Shown here: positions 41,578 through 49,252 of the stretch, piece after piece
How positions within the stretch are numbered: position 1 is the first letter of the stretch
How the letters are laid out: each line of letters opens with the position of its first letter
From: Lachnospiraceae bacterium
GTDB lineage: Bacteria > Bacillota > Clostridia > Lachnospirales > Lachnospiraceae
DNA: 49,252 nt
Direction of reading: 5' to 3'
NCBI GenBank assembly: GCA_017889125.1
Contig: JAGHER010000010.1
Location: 1-49,252 of the forward strand
Program-made: the position numbers and the translations under genes
Notes under the pieces: generated by a model
The model's database searches: none
What the model was told of the DNA's origin: nothing
The model's input: only the letters and a program-made list of their open reading frames with translations

Positions 41578-41901
41578 ATGACGGAATTTAATGCCCTCGA
41601 ACGGATTCGGGAGCTGTGCGCTGAGCGGAAATGGTCCTACTACCATCTCTCGAAAGCGTCCGGAATTACTTATTCAACGCTAAACACCATGCTCAACAAG
41701 CAGAACCAGCCTTCTCTTCTGACGCTTCAGAAGCTATGTGCCGGATTTGGTATTTCCATAGCGGAATTTTTTGCGCCTGACGTCAGCCATTCCTGTCTGA
41801 CTGAAGAGCAGTCTGCATGTCTGTCACTTTTTACTGCGCTTTCCGCGGAAGATAAAAAACTGGCGATTGCTTACATGAAAGGGCTGGCAAAAAAGCTTTA
41901 A
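41578..41901 (+). CDS. XRE family transcriptional regulator
   Basis: 107 aa from ATG 41578, six nt after AAGGAGG. The helix-turn-helix spans residues 5-65: FNALERIRELCAERKWSYYH, LSKASGITYSTLNTMLNKQN and PSLLTLQKLCAGFGISIAEF. The C-terminal 40 residues (LTEEQSACLSLFTALSAEDK) are a small helical tail. It is the only plus-strand protein gene here and lies between the response regulator and the histidine kinase. It probably represses itself and the response regulator through the AACG/CGTT sites upstream. Confidence 0.9.
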   Translation: MTEFNALERIRELCAERKWSYYHLSKASGITYSTLNTMLNKQNQPSLLTLQKLCAGFGISIAEFFAPDVSHSCLTEEQSACLSLFTALSAEDKKLAIAYMKGLAKKL

Positions 41902-41915
41902 GCTTTTGCCAGCCC
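41881..41915. terminator. Shared hairpin between convergent XRE and histidine kinase genes
   Basis: GGGCTGGCAAAA...GC and GC TTTTGCCAGCCC form a stem of about 14 bp with loop TTTAA. It includes the last codons of the XRE gene (GLAKKL and stop). The T-rich stretch after it on the plus strand is broken (TATTATCCTCTTCTTTT), so it may act in both directions only partly. Confidence 0.65.
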
Positions 41916-41959
41916 TATTATCCTCTTCTTTTGATTTTATGGTCTTCCCATGCATGCAA

Positions 41960-43414
41960 TTAACTATTCTTTTCTTCATTCCTTTTCCCAGCGCTGCCGT
42001 TTTTGCCGGGAAACCAAAGAGTAAATACACTTCCCTCCCCTTCCTGACTCTCCGCCTCGATTCTTCCTTTATGGGCATCCATCACGTTCCTGCAGTAGAA
42101 CAGGCCCAGGCCCATATTGCGATTAGTTCCCTTTGTTGTATAGTAGGGTTCAAAAATCCGGCTCCGGTCTGCTCTGGCGATTCCTCTCCCATTATCCTTC
42201 ACCTGGATACAGGCTTTTCCTCCCCAAAATCCCTTCTGGTACCGATAAGCCAGCTGGATTTCTCCATTCTCCCCAGCAGCCTCGGCTGCATTGTCCAGTA
42301 AATTGCGCAGCACCTCCTGCAGATGAATCCGGTCACAGAGGAGAGGCCGTGGATCGCAGGTATCCACAGAAACATGGCCTTTTTCCGGCCTCCTCTCCTG
42401 GAATTGCCGGATCGCTTCTGCAAATAGCTGGCTGACCTGGCATTCCTCCAGATGCAGCGATATTTTGTCAGAATAAATCTGGGTTTCGTAGAGAAAGCGC
42501 TTCAGGTAGCTGGTGGAATTACGAATAATGTCCAGTTCCCAGGTGGAAATACCCTGCTGATGCAGAGAGTCCAGACTCCACTCCATCTTAGACAATTCGT
42601 TTTTTAACGCATGGGCCACATATCCGGCATTTTTCTGAATTACGCTGGCTTCATCCTCCCAGGCATACCGCTCCCAGCGAAAGCGGATGCCCCAAATACC
42701 ACCGTGAAACAGATGATACACCAAATAGACCAGCACAGCAGCGACAACCACCACATTAATCTGCCAAAGCTTCCTTAAAGACAGCCCGCCAAATACATGA
42801 TAGGGGAAAGCAGCCACCAGCCAGCAGATCAACGGGATGAGAAGGGCAGAGGCAGCCATAAGCCGCTGTCGAAAATATCCGCTCAGCCGCTCTTTCCACA
42901 AAGCACAAAGGAGAAGTGCCATGCAGATCAGACCATAACACCATTCATAAACCGCCACTGACAGACAAAATACTGGATCCTGCTGAAAAGCCAGCGTCCG
43001 GGTGCAGGGATAGCGCAGCGCGAATAAAAGGGCTGGCAGAAAAACCACAACGCAAAGCCCAGAAAACAGCCTTGGCCGCTTTTTGTCCAGATGACAAAAA
43101 CAAAGGCAGAAAATCAGAGCCGGAGGCATAGCCAGATAATAAAATACCGCGCTGAGCAGAGAATACAGCATCTGCGAAAACGCTGTACTCCAGATCCCTT
43201 TGGCAATCAGTCCCGGCCCCAGCTCATAGTACAAATATTCCTTCATCACCCCAGTGCCAAAGATCAGGCCGCTGACAAAGCACCAGCGATTCATCCGGCT
43301 TCTTGGGCTTGACCGGTAAATGATGAAAAAAATCAGCCAGACGAACAGTGCAAACAAAAGCAGAATTTCACCTCGCACCCCCTGTGCAGCAACCTCTGCC
43401 ATCTCTGACCCCAT
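41960..43414 (-). CDS. Membrane sensor histidine kinase
   Basis: 484 aa from ATG 43414, which follows the stop of the lipoprotein gene directly (GGGGAG four nt before). Seven or so membrane helices fill residues 15-245. The H-box is AHALKNELSKMEWSLDSL; the ATPase part has NLLDNAAEAAG (N-box), VKDNGRGIARADRSRIFEPY (G1 and F boxes) and GLGLFYC (G2). The sensor part is a 7-helix module without a clear extracellular domain. It is co-transcribed with the lipoprotein and probably the kinase-NACHT gene, and likely phosphorylates the response regulator across the XRE gene. Confidence 0.9.
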   Translation of the reverse strand: MGSEMAEVAAQGVRGEILLLFALFVWLIFFIIYRSSPRSRMNRWCFVSGLIFGTGVMKEYLYYELGPGLIAKGIWSTAFSQMLYSLLSAVFYYLAMPPALIFCLCFCHLDKKRPRLFSGLCVVVFLPALLFALRYPCTRTLAFQQDPVFCLSVAVYEWCYGLICMALLLCALWKERLSGYFRQRLMAASALLIPLICWLVAAFPYHVFGGLSLRKLWQINVVVVAAVLVYLVYHLFHGGIWGIRFRWERYAWEDEASVIQKNAGYVAHALKNELSKMEWSLDSLHQQGISTWELDIIRNSTSYLKRFLYETQIYSDKISLHLEECQVSQLFAEAIRQFQERRPEKGHVSVDTCDPRPLLCDRIHLQEVLRNLLDNAAEAAGENGEIQLAYRYQKGFWGGKACIQVKDNGRGIARADRSRIFEPYYTTKGTNRNMGLGLFYCRNVMDAHKGRIEAESQEGEGSVFTLWFPGKNGSAGKRNEEKNS

Positions 43415-43415
43415 T

Positions 43416-44354
43416 TTACTCCCCACCGCCTTCCAACTGCTCATTCAGCTCCTTCTCCAGCCGGTACAGTTCTTCCTGAGCCTGGCCAATATGGGCGGCC
43501 ATCTCTTCGGTCTGATCCTCCAGTTCCTCTAAATACACCAGCATCTTCTGCTCCACCGCCTGACGGCTGGATTCCCACACAGACGCTTCCGTCACGAAGG
43601 ACTGGAGCTTTCCGGCAATCTGTTCCTGGGCATAAGCTGCCGCTTCTTCCTCCCAGTCTGCAAACCAGTAATTGGCACTATAGTATTCATAGCCCCGGAG
43701 ACACTCCTGCTCCTTCAGATTGTACGCATACATATAGGCAAAATCTGAGTCCGCCTCTGTATTCTCATACCACGCCTCCAGCTCCAGAAATCCATCCATA
43801 GTCTGGAGCCGGGTAATATACCGGCCAAGATTGCTTTCCCTGGCATCTGCGTTCATCTGATATTCTTCCGGATCTATCCCCCACGCAATCAACAGTTTGG
43901 CAAAGTCCTCCTCCATCGCATAAGGTTCGGCTTCCTGGGCTGCCGACTCAAAATCTGCAATGGCCGCCTGCACCAGCTCCCTGGTTTCCTCCGCACCCAC
44001 GGCCTGAGGATCTTCAACATAAGTGCCAATCTTTTCCAGGATCTGGTCATAGGCCAGGCTTTCCTGATCCATGGTCAGGATAATCGGCGCCATATCATCC
44101 ACAATTTCCATATATTCTGGAGCGGTTCCGGAATTGATTCCGGCACCATTTCCTGTGTTGGTTCCAGCGCTGTTTTCGTCATCGCTTCCCGTGTTGGTTC
44201 CAGCACTATTTTCCGCTCGGCCTCCACTGACTCCCCCCGTACTCTCCACGCCGCAGCCGGATAATGCCAGCGCAGCAACAGATGCCGCGAGACACAGCGA
44301 TGACATTATCGCTTTTGTGCTTTTTTTCCTTTTCCTCTCGCTCATTCTCCTCAT
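43416..44354 (-). CDS. Hypothetical lipoprotein
   Basis: 312 aa. Basic N-terminus (RKRKKSTK), hydrophobic stretch SSLCLAASVAALALSGC with Cys34 as the lipidated residue, then a Gly/Asn/Ser/Thr spacer with repeats (ENSAGTNTGSDDENSAGTNT). The folded part is acidic and helical with a coiled coil at the end (DQTEEMAAHIGQAQEELYRL). It lies outside the cell membrane and may pass a signal to the histidine kinase, whose ATG follows its stop. No family recognised. GGAG lies ten nt before the ATG. Confidence 0.78.
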   Translation of the reverse strand: MRRMSERKRKKSTKAIMSSLCLAASVAALALSGCGVESTGGVSGGRAENSAGTNTGSDDENSAGTNTGNGAGINSGTAPEYMEIVDDMAPIILTMDQESLAYDQILEKIGTYVEDPQAVGAEETRELVQAAIADFESAAQEAEPYAMEEDFAKLLIAWGIDPEEYQMNADARESNLGRYITRLQTMDGFLELEAWYENTEADSDFAYMYAYNLKEQECLRGYEYYSANYWFADWEEEAAAYAQEQIAGKLQSFVTEASVWESSRQAVEQKMLVYLEELEDQTEEMAAHIGQAQEELYRLEKELNEQLEGGGE

Positions 44355-44490
44355 TCAATTATCTCTCCATGCTTTTTAATCATGCCTTTTATTTGTGCAT
44401 AACATTTGGATGAAAACCATTGAAAAACTCCCGCATGCTCTCTAGTTCACAGATCACAAACAATCACATTTTTCGTTGGATTATTCCCGA

Positions 44491-47400
44491 TCACCACACC
44501 CCGTCATCCACTGGAAAATTCCTGTGCCGCAGCACAGCTTTGGTGTCCTTTTTCTGATTAACAGCGGCATTCAGCTGGTTTTCAAGCTCCTCCTCCGTCA
44601 CCCCGCTTAAGGGATACTCCAAAATATACTTCTTCATTACGCTCATCTGGGCCACCGCCTCCTGAACCATCTGGGCAGCTTCCGGCTCCATGTGATACAG
44701 CACCAGGCTCAGCTGCACGTAGCATTCTCTGGCATAGGCATCCAGATAATCCTCATAGGCCTCCACCAGAGGCTCCCGCTTATTCCGGTCAGTGTAAGGG
44801 CTGTCCGGACTGCACAGGCAGTATTCCAGGTAGGCCAGGCCATCCCGCATGATGACCGCCATCTCCTCAGATTTTCCGTACAGTTCCTGCAAGGTATCCA
44901 GCGGCACTTCCGTTCCCATCTCCTCCAGGGCATCCACCAGACGGCTGCCTTCATTGGCCATAGCCCGCTCGCTTTCCATATCCTGGAGTTTTCGCTCAAT
45001 GGACTCCTGAAGAGACTGGCAGGCAAATGCATCCCCATCCAGCACCCTGCCGCTTCCGGCGTCCTCCAGAATCAGGTTTTGGTTCATCAGCTGCAGATCC
45101 AGGATCTGCACATTCATCATCAGCCGCTGGGCGGCGTTTCGGAATACCAGCTTTTCCTGCTCGGAATAGCCTTTTGTTCCGTACCGCTGCCACAGCACTG
45201 TCCCGGTTCCCAGAAGGAGGGCCGCAGCCAGTATCCCGGCGGCTGCCCGCCCCCGAAGCCGCTTTCTGCGCACTCCCCGGATCCGTTTCCGGTTCTCCTC
45301 GCCCTGGTCTGCCAGATAATCGATAAAATTATCATGAAGAAGACCGTAGCTGCCGCCGCTGCTTACATGCAGCAGATTCAGGCGCTCGGTAAGCTGCTCA
45401 GATACGGCATAATCAAACCATTCCGCTTCGCCTGCCACTCCCTGAAGCATCAGCCGGGATTTGCCCAAAAATTCCGGAAATGCCATGGAAAAGTCCCTGC
45501 TGCGCAGATTGCGGAAGCTCCGGCTCACCGGCTGGTACAGTTCTTCCAGGGTAAGAAGAGTCCGTTTCTGCCGTTTTAATTCCAGGCCGATTTCCGGCAG
45601 AAGACAGCGGATTAGATACATCTGCCGCAGCTGCTCCGGCTGATCCCCAGAAAAGGTGCGCAGAGAGGCGGAGCACAGCCGCTCTAAGTAGGCGCCAAGA
45701 AGAGCATCCTTGCTCCAGCGCTGGTTCTCCTGCCCCTTCTGCGCCTCGCCCCAGCGCTGACTCTCCTGCTCATTCTGCACTTCGTCCCAGTTCTGGTTCT
45801 CCCGTGCTGCCCAACCACCAGCCGCGTCCTCATTTCCCGTTTCTGCACCTTCCCGCGCCTTCTCCTCATCGCCCAGAACAGTCTGCCCATACAGCCAAAG
45901 CATCATGGGATTCTGCAGCAGGGACAGCACAGCGTCCTCTGGCAAAGGCAGATTCCACATCCGTATCCGCGCCTTCACCTGCTCCTCGGTCAGCTCCATC
46001 AGGCGGCCCGGGACAAATCCCCGCAGTCCATACTCCTGCACCCCGTCTGTCCGGTCGGTCACCAGGATTCCTGCACCCTCCAGTCTTCCGATCTCTTCAA
46101 TCTCCCGCAGCAGATTCTCTCTCCGGCTTCCGGCCTCATTCAGCCCGTCCAGAAGGATAATACAGTTGGCCTCCTTCTGGGCCAGCAGCTGATCCAGCTG
46201 GTGAAAAGCCTCCTCCATCCCCTGCCGCTCATGTTCAAAACCAAGGCCTTTCAGCAGAAAACGGCGGATATAGTAAGGCTCCTGCCCCGCCTCCTGATAA
46301 TCAGCCAAAGGTACATACAAGGTCACCGGGCTGTCCGGCCGGTAGCTTTTCACCCCGTTTTTCCAGATTTCCATTAAAAAAGAAGTCTTTCCCATTCCCC
46401 CGGGGCCGTGCAGCAAAATTTTTCCGCCGGCAGCCAGCTGGCCGATAATCTCCGTCTCCGACAGCACGTCTGGGCGAAGTCTCCTCATCTCCGGCGCTGT
46501 CTCCAGGCAGGCATCCTCCTGCTTCAGCTGCATCCCTGCACGGGCCTTCCCTAACTCTGACAGCGCCCCTGCACGGGCCTTATCCCGCTCCAGATGTCCC
46601 CATAAGTGCCCTCCACCATACTCCATCTGCACCCGCTGCTCCAAATGATCCTCTTCCTTCCACTGCAGCCCCTTAAAAGTTCTCCTGCTGCTTTCCCACA
46701 GCGCGCTCTTGGAAATTCCCCGCCCTTCAATCCGGCGGATCAGCTCCTCCACGTCCTCCCGCATCTGGGCCACCTTCTGGTAACGCTTCCTGGCCAGAAG
46801 GTGCAGGCCCCTTCGCGCAATATGCACCGCCTGCCAGACAGCAGAATCCGGCTCCTCCTGAAAGATCCTTAAGCTCCTGGGAAAGGCTTTATTTAACTCC
46901 TTCCCCACTTCCTCCTCCTGGGACATCCTCCGCCCCGTCACCATCCGGAAAAAGACCGCACAGGCGGCGTACAGATCCGCTGGCGGGCCGATCTCCCGGA
47001 TACGGCGCCGCCGTACCTCGGGAGCCGTGTAGCCCGCTTTCTCGCTGAAAAACCATTCTTCCTTATTTTCCTCATCCAGGGACCACACGCTGTTGTAATC
47101 AATCAGCATGGCCTGACCCGGCAGCATAAGGATATTGTCGGGGCTCACATCCAGATGAAGCAGTCCGTTCTCATGGAAGACCTCCAGCGCATCCAGAATC
47201 CGCAGCAAAATCTGTGCCGCCTCCTTAAGGCTTAAGTCCTCCCCCTTCTGCTCCAGCATTTCCTCCAAAATCATGCCGCCGTGGACATAGAGCACCGAAT
47301 ACAAGGTGCCGTATGCCTCGTAAGAATTCAGATTTCCGGAAACCTGTTCCGGCAACTGCTCCAGTAACTTTAAATTGATCTGATTTCCCTGTTCAAAGCT

Positions 47401-47673
47401 TTTCCGGCAGCTGTCCATCTGCGTCCTGGCCTCCGGTGAAACCATCACCTCTCCCGTCTGGCTGCGCCAGATTCCTCCCCTGGGAGCGCTGGGAAACAGT
47501 TCTTTGATTAAAACATGGTGAAACACTCCTCTGCTCAGCCGGTCCTCATAGCAGGCCCGGTACACCACGGCGCTTCCGCCCTGGCCCTGTACACTCTCCA
47601 GGCGGTATTCCTGCCCGCCCAGTCTGAGAATTTCCCCAGGCTGCCTTGGTTGTCTCGACGATCGTCTCTGCAT
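44491..47673 (-). CDS. Ser/Thr kinase-like domain fused to NACHT NTPase with membrane anchor
   Basis: 1060 aa. Kinase-like domain 20-315: Gly loop QGQGGSAVVY, Lys in LIKELF (57), catalytic HLDVSPDN (173-180), DYN (192-194) in place of DFG, and APE (217-219). NACHT-type NTPase: LLHGPGGMGKTSFL (421-434), LDGLNEAG and ILVTDRTDG. Three 12-residue repeats (625-660) separate it from a helical part. A single membrane helix, GILAAALLLGTGTVLW, at about 813-828 leaves the last 230 residues outside. The architecture is that of STAND-type signal switches joined to a kinase. ATG after GGGGAGGGGAAGGC. Upstream of the lipoprotein and histidine kinase genes. Confidence 0.88.
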   Translation of the reverse strand: MQRRSSRQPRQPGEILRLGGQEYRLESVQGQGGSAVVYRACYEDRLSRGVFHHVLIKELFPSAPRGGIWRSQTGEVMVSPEARTQMDSCRKSFEQGNQINLKLLEQLPEQVSGNLNSYEAYGTLYSVLYVHGGMILEEMLEQKGEDLSLKEAAQILLRILDALEVFHENGLLHLDVSPDNILMLPGQAMLIDYNSVWSLDEENKEEWFFSEKAGYTAPEVRRRRIREIGPPADLYAACAVFFRMVTGRRMSQEEEVGKELNKAFPRSLRIFQEEPDSAVWQAVHIARRGLHLLARKRYQKVAQMREDVEELIRRIEGRGISKSALWESSRRTFKGLQWKEEDHLEQRVQMEYGGGHLWGHLERDKARAGALSELGKARAGMQLKQEDACLETAPEMRRLRPDVLSETEIIGQLAAGGKILLHGPGGMGKTSFLMEIWKNGVKSYRPDSPVTLYVPLADYQEAGQEPYYIRRFLLKGLGFEHERQGMEEAFHQLDQLLAQKEANCIILLDGLNEAGSRRENLLREIEEIGRLEGAGILVTDRTDGVQEYGLRGFVPGRLMELTEEQVKARIRMWNLPLPEDAVLSLLQNPMMLWLYGQTVLGDEEKAREGAETGNEDAAGGWAARENQNWDEVQNEQESQRWGEAQKGQENQRWSKDALLGAYLERLCSASLRTFSGDQPEQLRQMYLIRCLLPEIGLELKRQKRTLLTLEELYQPVSRSFRNLRSRDFSMAFPEFLGKSRLMLQGVAGEAEWFDYAVSEQLTERLNLLHVSSGGSYGLLHDNFIDYLADQGEENRKRIRGVRRKRLRGRAAAGILAAALLLGTGTVLWQRYGTKGYSEQEKLVFRNAAQRLMMNVQILDLQLMNQNLILEDAGSGRVLDGDAFACQSLQESIERKLQDMESERAMANEGSRLVDALEEMGTEVPLDTLQELYGKSEEMAVIMRDGLAYLEYCLCSPDSPYTDRNKREPLVEAYEDYLDAYARECYVQLSLVLYHMEPEAAQMVQEAVAQMSVMKKYILEYPLSGVTEEELENQLNAAVNQKKDTKAVLRHRNFPVDDGVW
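45694..45801 (-). repeat. Three 36-bp in-frame repeats in the kinase-NACHT gene
   Basis: Units code for ENQNWDEVQNEQ, ESQRWGEAQKGQ and ENQRWSKDALLG. The repeat lies in a surface linker after the NTPase core, so copy number can change without breaking the protein. Confidence 0.7.
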
Positions 47674-47723
47674 GCCTTCCCCTCCCCTCGCAAAATTTTC
47701 CCGTATTCGTTTATTACGATTCT

Positions 47724-47754
47724 ATTATAAGAGCGGCATCAAAGGATTCTCCAA
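47724..47754 (-). promoter_or_regulatory. Possible promoter of the kinase-NACHT gene
   Basis: On the minus strand TATAAT (47724-47729) with TTGGAG 19 nt upstream (47749-47754). The -10 is perfect, the spacing long. About 50 nt separate it from the ATG. Confidence 0.5.
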
Positions 47755-47789
47755 CTTTTTTCCGAACCTCCATCTCCGTCTCGCCCTAT

Positions 47790-47887
47790 CCTAATCCTCG
47801 TTCTCCCTTAAATCTCGCTCTCCCTTAATCCTTGCTCTCCATTCAATCTCCCTCTCCCTTAATCCTCATTCTCCCTCAACCAATCTC
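47790..47887. repeat. Minisatellite of about 18-bp units
   Basis: Five degenerate copies of AATCCTCGCTCTCCCTTA stand in tandem in the gap between the HTH gene and the kinase-NACHT promoter. One strand is all purine-rich (GGGAGA). There is no spacer/repeat regularity of a CRISPR array. Confidence 0.75.
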
Positions 47888-47899
47888 CAATTCCTTCTC

Positions 47900-49042
47900 T
47901 CACTCCTCATCCCCCTCAAAAAGAAGGTTCAGCACCTGCATCATCCGGTCGCTCATAAAATCCGTTTCCCCAGCCTGCATGGCGTACATTACTGCCAGAT
48001 CAAAGGGACTTCCCGAGTCCAGCTGATTCATCCCGTACCGCTCTAACAGCAGATCCATCTGGGCAATCCGTTCTTCCAGAAGGGCGTCGGGATCGTCCTC
48101 CTCCCACTCATCCCAGAGGAAATCCTCCTCATCCTCCGCCTCCGTTTCCAGCATTTCTGTCACCAGATGAAGGAGCATAATGGTCTTGCGCCCCACATCC
48201 TCTCTGCAGTTCTTCATATTTAACAGGCTGCTTTCATTTGGCCAGTACTTCTTCATCAGGCGCTGCAGCAGGGAATAATCCCCCACCTTTTTCGTCTCCG
48301 GCACCTTCATCCGGATGTAGCTGTTCAGGATTTCCTCTACCGTATACCGCGCCTCACGGGCGCCGTCCTCCAGATCCGCTGGCCGCTGGAGCTTCTGCAG
48401 CATGGACAAAAATGCCTGGTAGGCCGTCTCATGCAGCGTGCCAAGTTCCTCTCCATATTCCTGGAAAAATGCCGTCAGCTCTTCCTCCGACCACACCTCG
48501 TCAAAGGCCTCCCGCACCATCCTGGTGTACATGGACGCACGTTTTCCCGACTGGCCCTTTTCCATTTCCGGCCCATAGACTTTCATTTCCCGTTCATTCA
48601 GTTCCACCGTCTCCCCATAGGAAAGGCCCATCCGCAGTCCGTAGGCGTAGACTAACTCCTTCGGATTCCGGTAATGGATTCCCGTCTCCGACGCATAGGC
48701 CAAAAGCCGGTTTGCCGAAGGCTCGTCCAGCTCCAGCACAAAGCAGATCTGAAACAGCAGCTCCCTGTTTTTCGGAATATTTTTCCCTTTCAGCCAGTTC
48801 CGTACCTTGCGGGACACGCTGTCATGGCTCTCTCCGGTGATTTCCTCAAGCCCTTCCGTCAGTCTTTTCCCCAGATCCTCCTCCGGATAAAGCTGGCGGA
48901 GCAGATAATCAAAGCTTCGGAAAATAGCCCCCTCCTTTAAAAACAGCACCATCTCCTGAGGCGTTTTCTCCCCTTCACGAAAAAACTGCATATTATTTGC
49001 GGATATTCTGGTCTTATTTTCTTCATTTTCAAAATAACTCAT
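47900..49042 (-). CDS. Helix-turn-helix protein of unknown function
   Basis: 380 aa. Residues about 35-110 form an XRE-like HTH with unusual length (DSVSRKVRNWLKGKNIPKNR, ELLFQICFVLELDEPSANRL), followed by HYRNPKELVYAYGLRMGLSYG. The rest is helical and acidic (AEDEEDFLWDEWEEDDPDA). Such HTH proteins next to signalling ATPases probably act as regulators or adaptors. It follows GAGGGGGAAGG and has its own promoter. No enzymatic motif seen. Confidence 0.72.
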   Translation of the reverse strand: MSYFENEENKTRISANNMQFFREGEKTPQEMVLFLKEGAIFRSFDYLLRQLYPEEDLGKRLTEGLEEITGESHDSVSRKVRNWLKGKNIPKNRELLFQICFVLELDEPSANRLLAYASETGIHYRNPKELVYAYGLRMGLSYGETVELNEREMKVYGPEMEKGQSGKRASMYTRMVREAFDEVWSEEELTAFFQEYGEELGTLHETAYQAFLSMLQKLQRPADLEDGAREARYTVEEILNSYIRMKVPETKKVGDYSLLQRLMKKYWPNESSLLNMKNCREDVGRKTIMLLHLVTEMLETEAEDEEDFLWDEWEEDDPDALLEERIAQMDLLLERYGMNQLDSGSPFDLAVMYAMQAGETDFMSDRMMQVLNLLFEGDEE

Positions 49043-49077
49043 TTCCCTTCCCCCTCAAAAAATTCTTTTTTAAACCC

Positions 49078-49107
49078 ATTATCAGAAAATAATTAAAAAT
49101 ACTGCAA
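49078..49107 (-). promoter_or_regulatory. Promoter of the HTH gene
   Basis: On the minus strand TTGCAG (49102-49107), 18 nt, GATAAT (49078-49083), 36 nt before the ATG at 49042. Confidence 0.6.
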
Positions 49108-49148
49108 AAAGTTACGCGAAACTCGCACAAAAAAAATTCAAAATTGTC

Positions 49149-49177
49149 TTGCACAATTCGAAAACTTATGATAGAAT
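49149..49177 (+). promoter_or_regulatory. Promoter of the tRNA gene
   Basis: TTGCAC (49149-49154), 17 nt, TAGAAT (49172-49177), about 45 nt before the tRNA. It is divergent from the HTH promoter. Confidence 0.6.
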
Positions 49178-49221
49178 ACCTAAGTCTCATGAAGTGAGTA
49201 TCACTTCTGAAGCATTGAGAT

Positions 49222-49252
49222 GCTGCTGTGGCTCAGTCGGTAGAGCGTCGCA
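49222..49252 (+). tRNA. Partial tRNA gene, probably tRNA-Thr (3' part outside window)
   Basis: GCTGCTG (acceptor 5' strand), TG, D-stem GCTC, D-loop AGTCGGTA, GAGC, G26 and TCGCA as start of the anticodon stem fit a tRNA exactly. The anticodon lies beyond the edge. The GCTG...GGCTCAG start resembles bacterial tRNA-Thr genes, which is only a suggestion. Confidence 0.85.

Noticed and set aside
44692-45579. 295-codon plus-strand open frame
   Set aside because: Lies opposite the C-terminal half of the kinase-NACHT gene and has no family features or ribosome site.
47790-47887. Possible CRISPR array
   Set aside because: Tandem units of 18 bp with no unique spacers and no cas genes in the window.

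Overview
The window is chromosomal DNA of a moderate-GC Firmicute. Strong AGGAGG-type ribosome sites, sigma-A promoters, LplB/LplC-type sugar transporters, an IclR-controlled glycan operon and domain-rich signalling proteins all suggest a gut Lachnospiraceae (Clostridium XIVa-like) bacterium. This is inference: no rRNA or other phylogenetic marker is present. Nearly every gene is on the minus strand; the exceptions are one small XRE regulator (41578-41901) and the first 31 nt of a tRNA at the right edge.

Region 1 (1-1065): the 5' part of a DUF4143-type ATPase that runs off the left edge, with its own promoter between the arms of a 15-bp inverted repeat. Region 2 (1263-17944): a uronic-acid polysaccharide (probably glycosaminoglycan-type) utilisation operon under an IclR regulator. 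A near-perfect promoter (17027-17055) drives two LplB/C-type permeases, a lipoprotein solute-binding protein, an MsmX/UgpC-type ATPase, five small unrecognised membrane proteins, two heparinase II/III-family lyases, a GH88 unsaturated uronyl hydrolase, an SDR dehydrogenase, a 2-hydroxyacid dehydrogenase and a TIM-barrel isomerase. The regulator gene and the operon carry similar AT-rich palindromes at nearly the same distance after their -10 boxes.

Region 3 (18135-29685): a dense set of RNA-end-repair and NAD/ADP-ribose genes. It holds an HD-Pnk end-healing enzyme, an RNA ligase, a giant LRR-NMNAT-NADAR fusion, a methyltransferase, a 2H phosphoesterase, a broken VWA gene, a (p)ppGpp-hydrolase-like HD protein, a Sel1 protein, a metallophosphoesterase, a hypothetical protein, a PHP phosphatase and an ADP-ribosylglycohydrolase. 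It ends in a terminator at 18027-18054. This is the best candidate for an under-described system: repair of cleaved RNA combined with removal of ADP-ribose.

Region 4 (29871-40261): a tightly packed operon built around a dynamin-like GTPase and a HerA-type ATPase, with a coiled-coil peptide, membrane proteins, a Sel1/coiled-coil/TM protein and an EcsC protein; possibly a membrane-remodelling or defence system. Region 5 (40417-49042): signalling genes. A response regulator and its probable histidine kinase are separated by an XRE gene on the other strand; then come a lipoprotein, a Ser/Thr kinase-NACHT membrane fusion and an HTH protein. The region between the response regulator and the XRE gene holds repeated AACG/CGTT palindromes. 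The window ends with a promoter and a partial tRNA gene.
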